Shown piece after piece: positions 52,876 through 64,000 of a DNA stretch of 64,000 nt. The notes under the pieces were generated by a model that saw only the letters and a list, made by a program, of their open reading frames with translations, did no database searches and was not told the origin of the DNA. A program made the translations under genes and the position numbers. Source of the DNA: Xanthomonas sp. NCPPB 1128 (GTDB lineage: Bacteria > Pseudomonadota > Gammaproteobacteria > Xanthomonadales > Xanthomonadaceae); contig NZ_LFME01000016.1 in the NCBI RefSeq assembly GCF_001043115.1, positions 34,803 through 98,802 on the forward strand. The letters run 5' to 3'. Numbering within the stretch: position 1 is the first letter of the stretch; the number at the start of each line of letters is the position of its first letter.

Positions 52876-54648
52876 ATGTCCGAACCCGGGAGCGCCGACG
52901 CCCCCGCCGAGAAGCGCGTGCGCAAGCCGCGCGTCAGCAAGGCCGCGAGCGGCGCGGAAGGCGCCGCCGAGCACGGCGCGCCGGCGCAGCCGAACTTGCC
53001 GCTGAATCCCGCGCCCGCCCAGGCCGAAGCGCCGCGCGCCGCAGCGCCGGAGTCGGCCCCGGCCCCCGCCGCGAGCGGCGGCCAGCCCCAAGGCGGCGGC
53101 GACGCGCCGGCCCATCAGGGCGGCGGCCAGGCGTCCGAAGGCGGCGAGCCGCGCGAAGGCCGTGAGCCGCGCGACGGCGGCAACAACAACCGCTTCAACA
53201 ATCAGAACCAGAACAACCAGAACAACCAGCAGGGCAACCGCCGCGATCGCTTCCGCAATCGCCGCGACCGCGACCGCAACCAGCGCGGCGGCGACCGCTT
53301 CCAGGACAACGGCCTGCCCAGCGACAACGGCGGCAACGAGCCGTTCGTGCCGCGCCCGCACGCCAGCGTGCCGGAAGGCTTCCCGATCTACTCGCTGAGC
53401 GACCTGAAGAAGATGCCGGCGCAGAAGCTGCTGGACATCGCCGAGCAGCTCAACATCCAGGACGGCGTGGCCCGCGCGCGCAAGCAGGACGTGATCTTCG
53501 CCCTGCTGAAGGTGCTGACCCGCCACGGCGAAGGCGTCGCCGCCGACGGCGTGCTGGAAATCCTGCCGGACGGCTTCGGCTTCCTGCGCGCGGCCGAGGC
53601 CAGCTACCTGGCCGGCCCGGACGACACCTACATCTCGCCCAGCCAGATCCGCCGCTTCAACCTGCGCACCGGCGACCACCTGTCCGGCCGCATCCGCTTC
53701 CCGAAGGACGGCGAGCGCTACTTCGCGCTGTCGATCGTCGACACCATCAACGGCGAGCCGCTGGAAGCGAGCAAGAACAAGGTCCTGTTCGAGAACCTGA
53801 CCGCGCTGTTCCCGCGCAAGCGCTTCACCCTGGAGCGCGGCAACGGCTCCTCGGAAGACATCTCCGGCCGCATCCTCGACCTGATGGCGCCGCAGGGCAA
53901 GGGTCAGCGTGCGCTGATCGTGTCCCCGCCCAAGGCCGGCAAGACCATGCTGATGCAGCAGGTGGCCACGGCGATCACCACCAACCACCCGGACGTGCAC
54001 CTGATCGTGCTGCTGATCGACGAGCGCCCGGAAGAAGTGACCGAAATGCAGCGCACCGTGCGCGGCGAGGTCATCTCCTCGACCTTCGACGAGCCGGCCG
54101 CGCGCCACGTGCAGGTCGCCGAGATGGTGATCGAGCGCGCCAAGCGCCTGGTCGAACACAAGAAGGACGTGGTGATCCTGCTCGACTCGATCACCCGCCT
54201 GGCCCGCGCCTACAACAACGTGGTGCCGTCCTCCGGCAAGGTGCTCAGCGGCGGCGTCGACGCCAACGCCCTGCACCGCCCGAAGCGCTTCTTCGGCGCG
54301 GCGCGCAACGTCGAGGAAGGCGGCTCGCTGACCATCATCGCCACCGCGCTGGTGGAGACCGGCAGCAAGATGGACGAGGTGATCTACGAGGAGTTCAAGG
54401 GCACCGGCAACAGCGAAGTGCACCTGAACCGCCGTATCGCCGAGAAGCGCGTGTACCCGGCGATCGACATCAACCGCTCCGGCACCCGCCGCGAAGACCT
54501 GCTGATCGAGCCGGAACTGCTGCAGAAGATCTGGATCCTGCGCAAGCTGCTGCATCCGATGGACGAGATCGCGGCGATGGAGTTCCTGCTGGACAAGATG
54601 AAGAACACCAAGTCCAACGACGAGTTCTTCGGTTCGATGAAGCGCTGA
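52876..54648 (+). CDS. rho: Transcription termination factor Rho with N/Q-rich insertion
   Basis: A 590-residue hexameric RNA helicase. The conserved body (from about residue 170) has the N-terminal RNA-binding domain ([38 protein letters not shown]), Walker [18 protein letters not shown], Walker [17 protein letters not shown], and the Q/R loops. It is about 170 residues longer than E. coli Rho because of an N-terminal extension: an Ala/Pro/Gly-rich part, then an N/Q-rich tract at 103-121 and an RGG/RD-rich tract to 141. ATG 52876 is chosen; TTG 52861 five codons earlier is possible. The terminator is at 54668. Confidence 0.98.
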   Translation: MSEPGSADAPAEKRVRKPRVSKAASGAEGAAEHGAPAQPNLPLNPAPAQAEAPRAAAPESAPAPAASGGQPQGGGDAPAHQGGGQASEGGEPREGREPRDGGNNNRFNNQNQNNQNNQQGNRRDRFRNRRDRDRNQRGGDRFQDNGLPSDNGGNEPFVPRPHASVPEGFPIYSLSDLKKMPAQKLLDIAEQLNIQDGVARARKQDVIFALLKVLTRHGEGVAADGVLEILPDGFGFLRAAEASYLAGPDDTYISPSQIRRFNLRTGDHLSGRIRFPKDGERYFALSIVDTINGEPLEASKNKVLFENLTALFPRKRFTLERGNGSSEDISGRILDLMAPQGKGQRALIVSPPKAGKTMLMQQVATAITTNHPDVHLIVLLIDERPEEVTEMQRTVRGEVISSTFDEPAARHVQVAEMVIERAKRLVEHKKDVVILLDSITRLARAYNNVVPSSGKVLSGGVDANALHRPKRFFGAARNVEEGGSLTIIATALVETGSKMDEVIYEEFKGTGNSEVHLNRRIAEKRVYPAIDINRSGTRREDLLIEPELLQKIWILRKLLHPMDEIAAMEFLLDKMKNTKSNDEFFGSMKR

Positions 54649-54667
54649 GTTTCGGCACCGATTCGAC

Positions 54668-54698
54668 CGCAACGCCCCGCCTCGGTGGGGCGTTTGCG
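54668..54698 (+). terminator. Terminator of rho
   Basis: Hairpin CGCAACGCCCC...GGGGCGTTTGCG with inner GCC/GGT pairing, beginning 20 bp after the rho stop and followed by TTTG. Confidence 0.75.
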
Positions 54699-54814
54699 TT
54701 TGTGGCGGCGGCGCTGCGCAGCCCGGCGCCCTGCTGGCGCGGACGCGGATCCGACGGTCTTTCGACGTGGGCGCGGGTGAGATGGGCGCCATTCGCTCCG
54801 CTGCGTCCGTCGCC

Positions 54815-55582
54815 ATGCCAGCCAATGCCACTCCCGCCATCAGCAAGGTCGCCCCGGTCACCCTCGGCTTCTGGGTGATGAAGATCTGCGCCACCACGCT
54901 GGGCGAAACCGGCGGCGATCTGCTGTCGATGACCCTAGACGTCGGCTATGCACTGAGCAGCGTGCTGCTGCTCGCGGTGTTCCTGGTTTCGCTGTGGGCG
55001 CAGCTGCGTGCGCGGCAGTTCCAGCCGTGGCGGTACTGGTGGGTGATCCTGACCACCAGCACCGCCGGCACCACGCTGTCGGACTACATGGACCGCAGCC
55101 TGGGCCTGGGCTACGCGCAGGGCGCGCTGCTGCTGGTCAGCCTGCTGGCCGCGGTGCTGGCGAGCTGGTGGCTGTGCGAACGCAGCCTGTCGGTCGAACG
55201 GATCGGCAGCGGCCGCGCCGAGGTCTTCTACTGGCTGGCGATCCTGGTCTCCAACACGCTGGGCACCGCGCTGGGCGATTACCTGGCCGACAGTTCGGGG
55301 CTGGGCTTCGCCGGCGGCGCACTGCTGATCACGGCGCTGCTGGCGGCAATCGCCCTGGCCTACGCATTCACGGGGATCTCGCGCACGGCGCTGTTCTGGG
55401 CGGCGTTCGTGCTGACCCGTCCGTTCGGCGCCACGCTCGGCGATCTGCTGAGCAAGCCGGCCGGCAAAGGCGGCCTGGATCTGGGCACCGTCGGCGCGTC
55501 GCTGCTGTTGGCCGGGCTGTTGTTGACGGTGCTGGTCGCCTCGACCCGTCGCCGCGACGGCGATCGCCGCGCGGCGCGCTAG
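54815..55582 (+). CDS. COG4705-like multipass membrane protein with internal repeats
   Basis: A 255-residue protein with eight predicted transmembrane segments, built of four repeats each containing a T-x-G-x-x-x-x-D signature: ATTLGETGGDLLS, STAGTTLSDYMDRSLGLGY, NTLGTALGDYLADSSGLGF and PFGATLGDLLSKPAGKGG. This matches the COG4705 family of uncharacterised membrane-anchored proteins. The conserved acidic residue in each repeat suggests a cation site within the membrane. The start is uncertain (ATG 54782 or 54815; GTG 54767 also in frame). It stands alone downstream of rho and converges with a TonB-domain gene. Confidence 0.78.
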   Translation: MPANATPAISKVAPVTLGFWVMKICATTLGETGGDLLSMTLDVGYALSSVLLLAVFLVSLWAQLRARQFQPWRYWWVILTTSTAGTTLSDYMDRSLGLGYAQGALLLVSLLAAVLASWWLCERSLSVERIGSGRAEVFYWLAILVSNTLGTALGDYLADSSGLGFAGGALLITALLAAIALAYAFTGISRTALFWAAFVLTRPFGATLGDLLSKPAGKGGLDLGTVGASLLLAGLLLTVLVASTRRRDGDRRAAR

Positions 55583-55646
55583 CGTCGGCCAGCCGCCAAC
55601 GCGGGCACCCTGGCCGTCGCTGCGGTCAGGCGTACGCCTTCGAAGC

Positions 55647-56540
55647 TCAGCCGCCCTGCAGCGGCGTCAGCAGGCGCGGGCCGCCGTTGCCGGCCATGTA
55701 CACGCCGCCGGCCGGCAGCAGATCCGGCGAGAAACCGGCAGCATCCTCGTCGGTGCTCCACGGCGCGCGCTGGCGCGGGCCGGGCACGTAGCTCATCCAG
55801 CGGCCATAAGCCGTCGGCGCACCCTGGCGGGGCTGGTCGAGCAACGCGTAATCGACCGGCACGCGCACGTTCCAGTACGGCGCATCCACGTGCTTGCCTT
55901 CGCTCGGCGGGCGGAAGGTCCACTTGCGCGCCGCGCCAAGCGCACTCTTGCCCAGCAGGTCACGCAGTTGCTGCATCTGCTGCTCTGACGCCACCACGCG
56001 CAGATTGACCTGCTCGACCACGGCATCGGCGACACGGCCATCGCGGCCCACCTTTAGCACCAAGTACACCGAACCCGCGGCACCGACGCTGTAGGCGGCT
56101 TGCGGATAGGCCGGCGGCTTCATCTGAATCGCGGTCACCACGCTGCGATCGCTCGGATCGTAGCGGGTGAAGTCAGCGCTGCGGATCTCGATCTGATAGT
56201 CGTCGCCCTGCAGGCGCTTGGCGACAAGTCGCAGGGTCATCGGCGTACGCGCCGGCACCGGCTTGCCATCGCACATGCCCGGCTCGAACGTCCACTGCAT
56301 CACGCTGTTGCGGACGAAGTCGACCACGCCCTTGGGCAGGCGCTCCTGCTGGTCCAGCGCCAGCGCCGACACCTTGCCGCTGGGCTCGATGTCGATGGTG
56401 CCGCTCACCAGCATGCTGCTTTCGATCTGCTTGCGTACCGCGCCAGGTCCGACTGCGTCGGCGGCGACGGCGGCGAACCCCAGCAACAGCGACAGCACGG
56501 CGCTCCAGCGCCACCACGAACGGAGGGATCGACGGTGCAT
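55647..56540 (-). CDS. Exported protein with two TonB_C-like domains
   Basis: A 297-residue protein with a signal peptide (LSLLLGFAAVAADA). Two segments resemble the TonB C-terminal fold: residues about 30-130 (SGTIDIEPSGKVSALALDQQ ... VMQWTFEPGMCDG) and about 150-235 (PPAYPQAAYSVGAAGSVYLV, VGRDGRVADAVVEQ, AARKWTFRPP). The second has the classic P-x-Y-P and W-x-F-x-P pattern. There is no N-terminal anchor of canonical TonB, so it is likely a periplasmic energy-transducer-like or assembly protein. Convergent with the COG4705-like gene; aceK lies upstream. Confidence 0.8.
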   Translation of the reverse strand: MHRRSLRSWWRWSAVLSLLLGFAAVAADAVGPGAVRKQIESSMLVSGTIDIEPSGKVSALALDQQERLPKGVVDFVRNSVMQWTFEPGMCDGKPVPARTPMTLRLVAKRLQGDDYQIEIRSADFTRYDPSDRSVVTAIQMKPPAYPQAAYSVGAAGSVYLVLKVGRDGRVADAVVEQVNLRVVASEQQMQQLRDLLGKSALGAARKWTFRPPSEGKHVDAPYWNVRVPVDYALLDQPRQGAPTAYGRWMSYVPGPRQRAPWSTDEDAAGFSPDLLPAGGVYMAGNGGPRLLTPLQGG

Positions 56541-56601
56541 CGCGCATTCCTTTGCCTGAGATGGGGCACCGATTACAACGCACTGGCCGACCGCCGGCAA
56601 C

Positions 56602-58341
56602 TCAGGCCAGGCGCAGCGCGTCCGGGTAGGATGGCGCGTCCGGATAGTCGTCCTCGCGCAGCCGCGTCTGCAGGTCGCGCCACCACTGCGGATCGAACAA
56701 TTCGCCGTGGGCGTGGCGCACCGCCTCCAGCGAGGCGGCCGGCAGGCCCATGAACAGCGCGAAGCGCTCCGGGAACACGTCGCGCGGGGCGACGTGGAAC
56801 CAGGGCTCGGCGGCCATCGCCTCTTCCTCGTTGCGCGGCTGCGGCCAGTCGCGGAAGGTGCAGTCGGTGACCAGGCACAGTTCGTCGTAGTCGTAGAACA
56901 CCGCCCGACCCTGCCGCGACACGCCGAAGTTCTTCAGCAGCATGTCGCCGGGGAAGATGTTGTTGCGGGCCATGTCCTTGATCGCCTGCGCGTAGTCCAG
57001 CGCGGCCTCGCGCGCGGCCTCGGTGCCCTGCTCGCGCAGGTACAGGTTCAGCGGGCGCAGACGCCGCTGCACGTAGCACAGCTCGACGATCAGGTCGTCG
57101 CCGTCCTCGCGCAGGCTGCGCGCGCAGCCCTCCATCAGTTCCTGCAGCAGCGCCGGCGCGAAGCGCGCGCGCGGGAAGCGCAGCGAGCGGTACGGCTGCG
57201 CGTCGAGCAGGCGACCGACGCGATCGAGGTTGAACACCAGCGCGTACTTCTCTTCGACCTCCTCGCGGCTCATCGTCTTGGGATAGGCGAAGCGATCGCG
57301 GATCAGCTTGAACACCAGCGGATAGCTGGGCAGGGTGAACACCGCCATGACCATGCCCGGCGTGCCCTCGGCATGCACCAGCTGTTCGTTGGGATACGCC
57401 TGGAAGTGCCGAAAGAAGGTGCGGAAGCGCTCGGTCTTGCCCTGCTTGGCGCGGCCGAGCATGGTGTACAGCTCGTCGATCGGCTTGTGCGGCAGCAGGC
57501 TGCGCAGGAACACCACCGCATCGCCGACGGTGGCCAGGTCGGCCTGGAAATAGCTGCGCGAGATGCCGAACAGTTGCGCCACGTCGTTGCGCTTGGTCAG
57601 CACCGCTTCGGCGCGCAGGCCCTGTTCGTCGTTGACCAGGGCGATCACGCACGGCGAGAAGCGATGCTCGCCGAACACACGACCGATCAGGTAGGCGCGG
57701 CGCTCGCGGTAGAACACCGTCTCCAGCAGTTCGATGCCGCGCACCGGGTTCTCGCCCCAGTGGGCCAGATCGTCCTGCAGCCGCACCGCGATGGCCGCCG
57801 CGCAACGCGTGCGGTGCGCGTACGGCACGTCGAACCGATAGTCGCCAAGCACGCGTACGAACGCATCCACCGGCCGCGCCTCGGATACCACGTAGTTGTG
57901 CCGCGCCACCGGATGGGTGATGGCATCGGTGGGCTCGATGTCCAGCGCCACGAACTCGATCTGCGCATCCACGCCCTGGGTGCGGAAGAAGCGCCGGGTC
58001 AGGGTGTTGTAGAAGGTCTTGTACAGCTCCTGGTCGATCAGCGCGGCGATCAGCTCGGCGTAGTGGTCGCGCGCACGGATCCACAGGGCGCGGTCGTGCG
58101 CCTGGCCGAGCAGCACCGCGCGCAGGCGCAGCATGCACTCGGCGATGCACTGGTCGTACAGGGCGATGCGTTCGATCGCATCTTCGCGCGCCGCGCTCCA
58201 GTCGCGCGCCTCGAAACGCTGGCGAGCACGCGCGGAAATCTGCGCGAAGCGCGCATGGTAGTCCTCGAACGCCTCGAAGACGATGCGGCCGATGACCTGG
58301 GCACGGCGTTCGGACGGCAGCGGCAGCGGCGTGGACGGCAT
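56602..58341 (-). CDS. aceK: Isocitrate dehydrogenase kinase/phosphatase
   Basis: A 579-residue bifunctional enzyme that phosphorylates and dephosphorylates isocitrate dehydrogenase to divert carbon into the glyoxylate shunt. The C-terminal kinase-fold domain shows [18 protein letters not shown] (catalytic loop) and [14 protein letters not shown] (metal-binding Asp). [20 protein letters not shown] contains the ATP-site Lys. The N-terminal regulatory domain is full length. Start ATG 58341 chosen; upstream in-frame sequence runs into a REP element. The neighbouring icd encodes the monomeric IDH type, unlike the dimeric E. coli substrate. Confidence 0.96.
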   Translation of the reverse strand: MPSTPLPLPSERRAQVIGRIVFEAFEDYHARFAQISARARQRFEARDWSAAREDAIERIALYDQCIAECMLRLRAVLLGQAHDRALWIRARDHYAELIAALIDQELYKTFYNTLTRRFFRTQGVDAQIEFVALDIEPTDAITHPVARHNYVVSEARPVDAFVRVLGDYRFDVPYAHRTRCAAAIAVRLQDDLAHWGENPVRGIELLETVFYRERRAYLIGRVFGEHRFSPCVIALVNDEQGLRAEAVLTKRNDVAQLFGISRSYFQADLATVGDAVVFLRSLLPHKPIDELYTMLGRAKQGKTERFRTFFRHFQAYPNEQLVHAEGTPGMVMAVFTLPSYPLVFKLIRDRFAYPKTMSREEVEEKYALVFNLDRVGRLLDAQPYRSLRFPRARFAPALLQELMEGCARSLREDGDDLIVELCYVQRRLRPLNLYLREQGTEAAREAALDYAQAIKDMARNNIFPGDMLLKNFGVSRQGRAVFYDYDELCLVTDCTFRDWPQPRNEEEAMAAEPWFHVAPRDVFPERFALFMGLPAASLEAVRHAHGELFDPQWWRDLQTRLREDDYPDAPSYPDALRLA

Positions 58342-58498
58342 GCGCGCAGTGTACCCAGGTAGTGGCGTCGCGCGGGCGTCGCGCGGAGCCGGCGACGCAT
58401 CCAGGAAAACCACCAGCAGGCCGTGACCCTGACACGATCCGCCACATGCATATCTCCAGCGACCTGCTTCGCCAAGGTCAAGCCAGCCGCAGGTTTCC

Positions 58499-58565
58499 CG
58501 TAGGAGCGGCTTCAGCCGCGACCGGGCGTTCCCGGTAAAGCCCGTCGCGGCTGAAGCCGCTCGTA
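58499..58565. repeat. Paired REP element (GTAGGAGCGG type)
   Basis: Arms CGTAGGAGCGGCTTCAGCCG and a complement ending CCGCTCGTAC (one mismatch), between icd and aceK. It occupies the middle of the 301-bp gap, which otherwise holds only the icd terminator and the aceK leader. Confidence 0.9.
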
Positions 58566-58591
58566 CCGGACGTTTTCTGCGCCGGAAACGC

Positions 58592-58620
58592 AAAGGGCCG
58601 CCCCGAGGGGGCGGCCCTTT
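58592..58620 (-). terminator. Rho-independent terminator of icd
   Basis: Perfect 13-bp stem AAAGGGCCGCCCC / GGGGCGGCCCTTT with a GAG loop, 22 bp after the icd stop. The last three pairs supply a short T run on the minus strand. Confidence 0.85.
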
Positions 58621-58642
58621 GCGTCACGATCAGCTCAAGCGA

Positions 58643-61276
<2,634 letters not shown>

Positions 61277-61289
61277 TCAACCGTCACGC

Positions 61290-61313
61290 GTCGGGACTGA
61301 AGTCCCTCCCACA
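61290..61313. repeat. Single REP, GTGGGAGGGACTTCAGTCCC type, inverted
   Basis: GTCGGGACTGAAGTCCCTCC followed by CACA is the complement of the units at 32604 and 62613. It lies 50 bp beyond the CRISPR remnant. Confidence 0.8.
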
Positions 61314-61358
61314 AGCAGCACAATGACGGCAACGGACGTCACGCTTCATCAAGCCACA

Positions 61359-61387
61359 TAAAAAAGGCGCAGCCTCGCGGCTGCGCC
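61359..61387 (-). terminator. Terminator of the lipoprotein gene
   Basis: Perfect 9-bp stem GGCGCAGCC / GGCTGCGCC with a 4-nt loop. On the minus strand it runs into six T residues, about 65 bp after the stop of the lipoprotein gene. Confidence 0.88.
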
Positions 61388-61452
61388 AGCGTGTCGCACG
61401 TGCCGGGAGAGAGACGGTACGTGCGACCCGTGATCGGGGGCTCAGCCCTGGA

Positions 61453-61977
61453 TCACTTCACCTCGAACGTCTGCGGCGTGCCCGCCGCCTGGCCGTTCAC
61501 GGTGACCTCGGCCTTGTACTGGCCGGCCGGCCAGCCCTTGGGATTGGTGAACTCGAAATTGGTGGTGTCGGCGCCGCTGGTGTTGAGCGTTTCGGTGCGC
61601 TCGCCGGCGGTCTGACCGTCCTGGAACACCAGCTTGGCGCCAACGTTGGCATTGGTGGCCGAGCCCTCGGTCTTCACCGAGACGATGATCTTGTCCTTGC
61701 TGGCGAGCGTGGTCAGCGGTGCGACCGATTTGTCCGCCGCCGCGGTGTTGCCGACGGCCACGGCAGCGACGTTCACGGCATTGGCGCCGGCCGCGGCTGA
61801 CGCCTGCTGTTGCGCCGGTGCGGCAGCCGGACCCGGCATCTGCTCGGTCGGCGCGGACGACGTAGGATCGGGCGACACGGTCTGCTGCTGCTCCTGCTTC
61901 TTGCAGCCGGCCAGCGCGAGGGTGCCGACCAAGGCGATCAGCAATGGCGAGAACGAGGACATCGAGCGGGTTTTCAT
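61453..61977 (-). CDS. Predicted lipoprotein with C-terminal beta-sandwich domain
   Basis: A 174-residue protein with a lipoprotein signal (LLIALVGTLALAGC, Cys at about residue 26), a Gln/Ala/Pro-rich linker, and a C-terminal domain of about 80 residues with alternating strands: DKIIVSVKTEGSATNANVGA, DTTNFEFTNPKGWPAGQYKA and VTVNGQAAGTPQTFEV. The pattern resembles Ig-like or fibronectin-like carbohydrate/adhesion modules. Outer-membrane anchoring is inferred from the absence of Asp at +2 (Lys). The ATG at 61977 is used. A LysM-domain gene lies upstream on the same strand, 44 bp away. Confidence 0.85.
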   Translation of the reverse strand: MKTRSMSSFSPLLIALVGTLALAGCKKQEQQQTVSPDPTSSAPTEQMPGPAAAPAQQQASAAAGANAVNVAAVAVGNTAAADKSVAPLTTLASKDKIIVSVKTEGSATNANVGAKLVFQDGQTAGERTETLNTSGADTTNFEFTNPKGWPAGQYKAEVTVNGQAAGTPQTFEVK

Positions 61978-62021
61978 CGGGACGGGACTCCTGTCGAAAT
62001 GGCGAGAGGGCACTGGGCGCG

Positions 62022-62315
62022 TCAGGCGCCGGCGGGCAGCTTGAGCGTCTGACCGGGGTAGATCTTGTCGGGGTCGACGAGCACATCGCGGTTGGCCTCG
62101 AAGATGCGCGTCCAGGCGTTGCCGTCGCCGTAGTGCAACTTGGCGATCTTGGACAGCGAATCGCCGGGCTTGACCACATACACCTGCTGGACCTGCTCGG
62201 CCGTGCTGTCGACCTTGCTCTGTACGGCGGAGAAATCCGCCTTTTGTACGACGTCGGCAGTGGTGTCCACCTTGGCGGTGACCGCCGAGAAATCGGCGCG
62301 CTTGTCGCTGTTCAT
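62022..62315 (-). CDS. Small LysM-domain protein with N-terminal DFSAV repeats
   Basis: A 97-residue protein. Residues about 44-95 are a LysM domain: QVYVVKPGDSLSKIAKLHYG, then AWTRIFEANRDVL and DPDKIYPGQTLKLP, close to YgaU/XkdP-type small LysM proteins. The N-terminal 40 residues contain two copies of ADFSAVxxKVDxTA. It lacks a signal peptide, as in YgaU-like K+-binding proteins of E. coli, so a cytoplasmic or unconventional location is possible. ATG 62315 starts the conserved part; an upstream GTG is possible. Probably co-transcribed with the lipoprotein gene. Confidence 0.88.
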   Translation of the reverse strand: MNSDKRADFSAVTAKVDTTADVVQKADFSAVQSKVDSTAEQVQQVYVVKPGDSLSKIAKLHYGDGNAWTRIFEANRDVLVDPDKIYPGQTLKLPAGA

Positions 62316-62708
62316 CGCGTGGCTCCGTGCGTGATGGGACGCGACCACGGTGTCACAGGATTTGTTAAAAAAGGATCGCCCGGCCGTGAACTGCGCAACT
62401 GCGGTTCAGGCGCATCGCATGCAGTCCAACTCGGCGAGATGTGTCGCTCGAACGGTCGGGACCGTGCATGCCATCGGGATCGCGAGCACGCTGCACTGTC
62501 GATCGCAGGCAACCGCGCGCGGTACCTTCGCGGTGTGGGCGCATCATCCAAGCGACGCGAATCCTGGTCTGCCGCAGAGTGTTGACGGCAGCGCTACGCT
62601 CAGGGCGCTCCTTGTGGGAGGGACTTCAGTCCCGACTGCGGCACGGCCGGACGCGTCGATGCTTCGGCGCGTCGCCGCTGATGATGCAATCCCGGTTTCG
62701 GAGCAGCC
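62316..62708. other. Gene-free interval between LysM gene and queF
   Basis: No credible gene. Contains the putative promoter region of the LysM gene (AT-rich TTTGTTAAAAAAGG at about 62360) and one REP of the GTGGGAGGGACT type (62613-62636). Confidence 0.55.
62613..62636. repeat. Single REP, GTGGGAGGGACTTCAGTCCC type
   Basis: TGTGGGAGGGACTTCAGTCC followed by CGAC, same sequence as 32604-32626. Confidence 0.85.
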
Positions 62709-63527
62709 CTACTGACGCACGTCGCGCAGGAAGCTCAGCGGCTCGGCCACGTCCGCGGTGGCGCGCCAGGGATTGATGTCCAGGCCGCCGCGGCGGGTGT
62801 AGCGCGCCTCCACCTGCAGCGACTGCGGGCGGCAGCGCGTCATCAGGTCGTGGAAGATGCGCTCGACGCACTGCTCGTGGAAACCGGCATGCTCCCGGAA
62901 ACTGATCAGGTAGCGCAGCAAGCCTTCGCGGTCGATGCGGCCACCGCGGTAGCGCAGGTGCAGCGAGGCCCAGTCCGGCTGGCCGGTGACCGGGCAGTTG
63001 GACTTGAGCAAGGCGCTGGTGAGGGTCTCCTCGACTACGTCGCCATCGGCGGCGGACAGGAATTCCGGACGCGGCGGGCCGTAGCAGTCGATGGCGATGT
63101 CCAGCGCATCCAGCGATTCGCCCTCGCCCACCGTATCCATCGGCGGCAGCCCGAATTCCATCGCCACGTCGGCACCGGCGCGGGCCGACAGGTCGGTGAC
63201 GATGCAGCTGCGCAGCGCCTCGGCGCTGTTGAAGCGCATCGCGTTGAGCGAGTTGAGATAGAGCTTGAGCGACTTGGATTCGATCAGGTTGGGCGAGGCG
63301 CACGGCACCTGCAGGGTCGCGGTGGCGACACAGGGTTTGCCCTGCGCATCGAGCCAGCTCAGTTCGTAGGCGTGCCAACGGTCCAGGCCGAAGAACGGCA
63401 GCGCCGCGGGGTCGAGGCCGATCTCGGTACGCGCCGCAGCGCGCGGGATGGGAAACAGCAGCGCGGGATCGTACTGCGACGGGTAGGCGACCTCGCGGCC
63501 GAGGCTGGAATCCTGGGGGGTGTTCAT
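62709..63527 (-). CDS. queF: NADPH-dependent 7-cyano-7-deazaguanine reductase QueF
   Basis: A 272-residue enzyme that reduces preQ0 to preQ1 in queuosine biosynthesis, the only biological nitrile reduction to amine. It is the long bimodular tunnel-fold type. The QueF motif with the catalytic Cys reads [20 protein letters not shown], and the second-domain block is [16 protein letters not shown] followed by [11 protein letters not shown] with the substrate-binding Glu. The C terminus [20 protein letters not shown] is typical. Start ATG 63527. No other queuosine gene is present nearby. Confidence 0.97.
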   Translation of the reverse strand: MNTPQDSSLGREVAYPSQYDPALLFPIPRAAARTEIGLDPAALPFFGLDRWHAYELSWLDAQGKPCVATATLQVPCASPNLIESKSLKLYLNSLNAMRFNSAEALRSCIVTDLSARAGADVAMEFGLPPMDTVGEGESLDALDIAIDCYGPPRPEFLSAADGDVVEETLTSALLKSNCPVTGQPDWASLHLRYRGGRIDREGLLRYLISFREHAGFHEQCVERIFHDLMTRCRPQSLQVEARYTRRGGLDINPWRATADVAEPLSFLRDVRQ

Positions 63528-63653
63528 GCGGTGCAGTGTAGCGGGCGTGTTCTGGCTGGCAGGTGTATGGGCAGGGAGTGGGGATTCGGGATTCGCAGAA
63601 GCAAAACGGGCTTGCTTGTGTCGAGGTGCTTGCGTCGGTTCGGTGCTTCGCGC

Positions 63654-63677
63654 GTCGCGGCTGAAGCCGCTCCCACA
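63654..63677. repeat. REP half-element
   Basis: GTCGCGGCTGAAGCCGCTCC followed by CACA, the right-arm form of the GTAGGAGCGG REP family with CCCAC in place of CCTAC. Confidence 0.8.
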
Positions 63678-63756
63678 GTGCGGTGCCCAGGCTGGCGCTT
63701 GTGGCTGCGGTTCTTGCTCTTCTTTCGGTCCGCCGAGGCTTCAATGGGAAAGGCCC

Positions 63757-63780
63757 GTCGCGGCTGAAGCCGCTCCTACA
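63757..63780. repeat. REP half-element
   Basis: GTCGCGGCTGAAGCCGCTCC followed by TACA, identical to the right arm of the paired REPs; no left partner nearby. Confidence 0.85.
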
Positions 63781-64000
63781 GCGGCAGGGCGCGCAGCAGG
63801 CGCGATGGGTGTGGGGAGGGACTTCGGCCCCAACCGCTGCCCAGGCAGCGCCTCAGGATTTCATGCGTCGCGACTGAAGGGCACCTCGAACAACCTGCCA
63901 TGACCTGGAGCTAGGGGGGCAGCCTCTGTCGCAACGGCACCAGAGAGGCGTCGGATCATGGTGGTTGGGAGGCTGAGGTGGCCGTTGGGCCTGCTCATCC

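Larger units (their letters stand above)
63528..64000. other. Intergenic region at the right edge with repeat debris
   Basis: Contains a GGGGATTCGGGATTCGC repeat (63579-63595), two REP half-elements (63654 and 63757), and degenerate REP-like GGGAGGGACTTCGGCCCC at 63816 and GCGTCGCGACTGAAGGGC at 63866. Nothing in the last 100 bp is recognisable as a gene, although a gene reaching in from beyond the window cannot be excluded. Confidence 0.6.

Noticed and set aside
50725..54897. A 1390-codon open frame on the minus strand opposite rho, trx and part of rhlB
   Set aside because: It covers well-conserved genes in other frames and contains no recognisable domain; an artefact of rare stop codons at high GC.

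Overview
The window is one contiguous stretch of a very GC-rich gammaproteobacterial chromosome, almost certainly Xanthomonas or a close relative in the Xanthomonadaceae. The evidence is G or C at nearly every third codon position, many intergenic REP hairpins built on GTAGGAGCGG / CCGCTCCTAC arms, short GGGGATT repeats, gene order and protein families typical of xanthomonads, and a pairing of AceK with a monomeric isocitrate dehydrogenase. I see no rRNA or tRNA gene, no intact insertion sequence and no prophage. The content is mostly core chromosome, with traces of mobile or immune DNA confined to intergenic regions.

Layout. 1-4870: a mannoside-utilisation locus with a GH92 alpha-mannosidase (cut by the left edge), a LacI-type regulator, a FucP-like sugar transporter and an AGE-family sugar isomerase. 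5086-7515: rpoD with an extended -10 promoter, and dtd. 7682-12849: a lipid A acyltransferase, a GNAT acetyltransferase, ribA with a degenerate RibB-like lobe, and a pair of bacterial PH-domain membrane proteins. 12872-18971: a leftward envelope-glycan cluster (CDP-glycerol-type transferase, GT2, O-antigen ligase/polymerase, GT1, GT39). 18997-24546: rsmB, fmt and def leftward, with a LysM protein and dprA divergent. 24590-29517: smg, two GYF_2-domain membrane proteins and topA. 29875-35747: tsaC, a 161-bp tandem repeat, two Cys/Pro-rich exported paralogues, an SDR, a small lipoprotein and sppA. 35824-41485: a MATE exporter, a DUF3106-type membrane protein split by an in-frame amber codon, a perfect inverted pair of DnaA boxes, and priA. 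41875-46787: a VanW-glycosyltransferase-like fusion, NADH dehydrogenase II, a TRIC/UPF0126 channel and rpoH with a sigma-E-type promoter. 47008-54648: ung, a two-receiver response regulator, ftsX-ftsE, rhlB, thioredoxin and rho. 54815-63527: a COG4705-like membrane protein, a TonB-domain protein, aceK, monomeric icd, a decayed CRISPR remnant, a lipoprotein, a LysM protein and queF.

How it works together. The region combines two sigma factors (RpoD, RpoH), transcription termination and RNA turnover (Rho, RhlB, thioredoxin), translation start and accuracy (Fmt, Def, RsmB, Dtd, TsaC, QueF), DNA maintenance (TopA, PriA, DprA, Ung), cell division (FtsEX) and surface-glycan assembly. The observations most worth following up are the cas-less type I-C CRISPR remnant, the amber-interrupted DUF3106 gene, the DnaA-box palindrome before priA, the twin GYF_2 proteins (one carrying a pilin-like head), the VanW-glycosyltransferase fusion and the N/Q-rich Rho.
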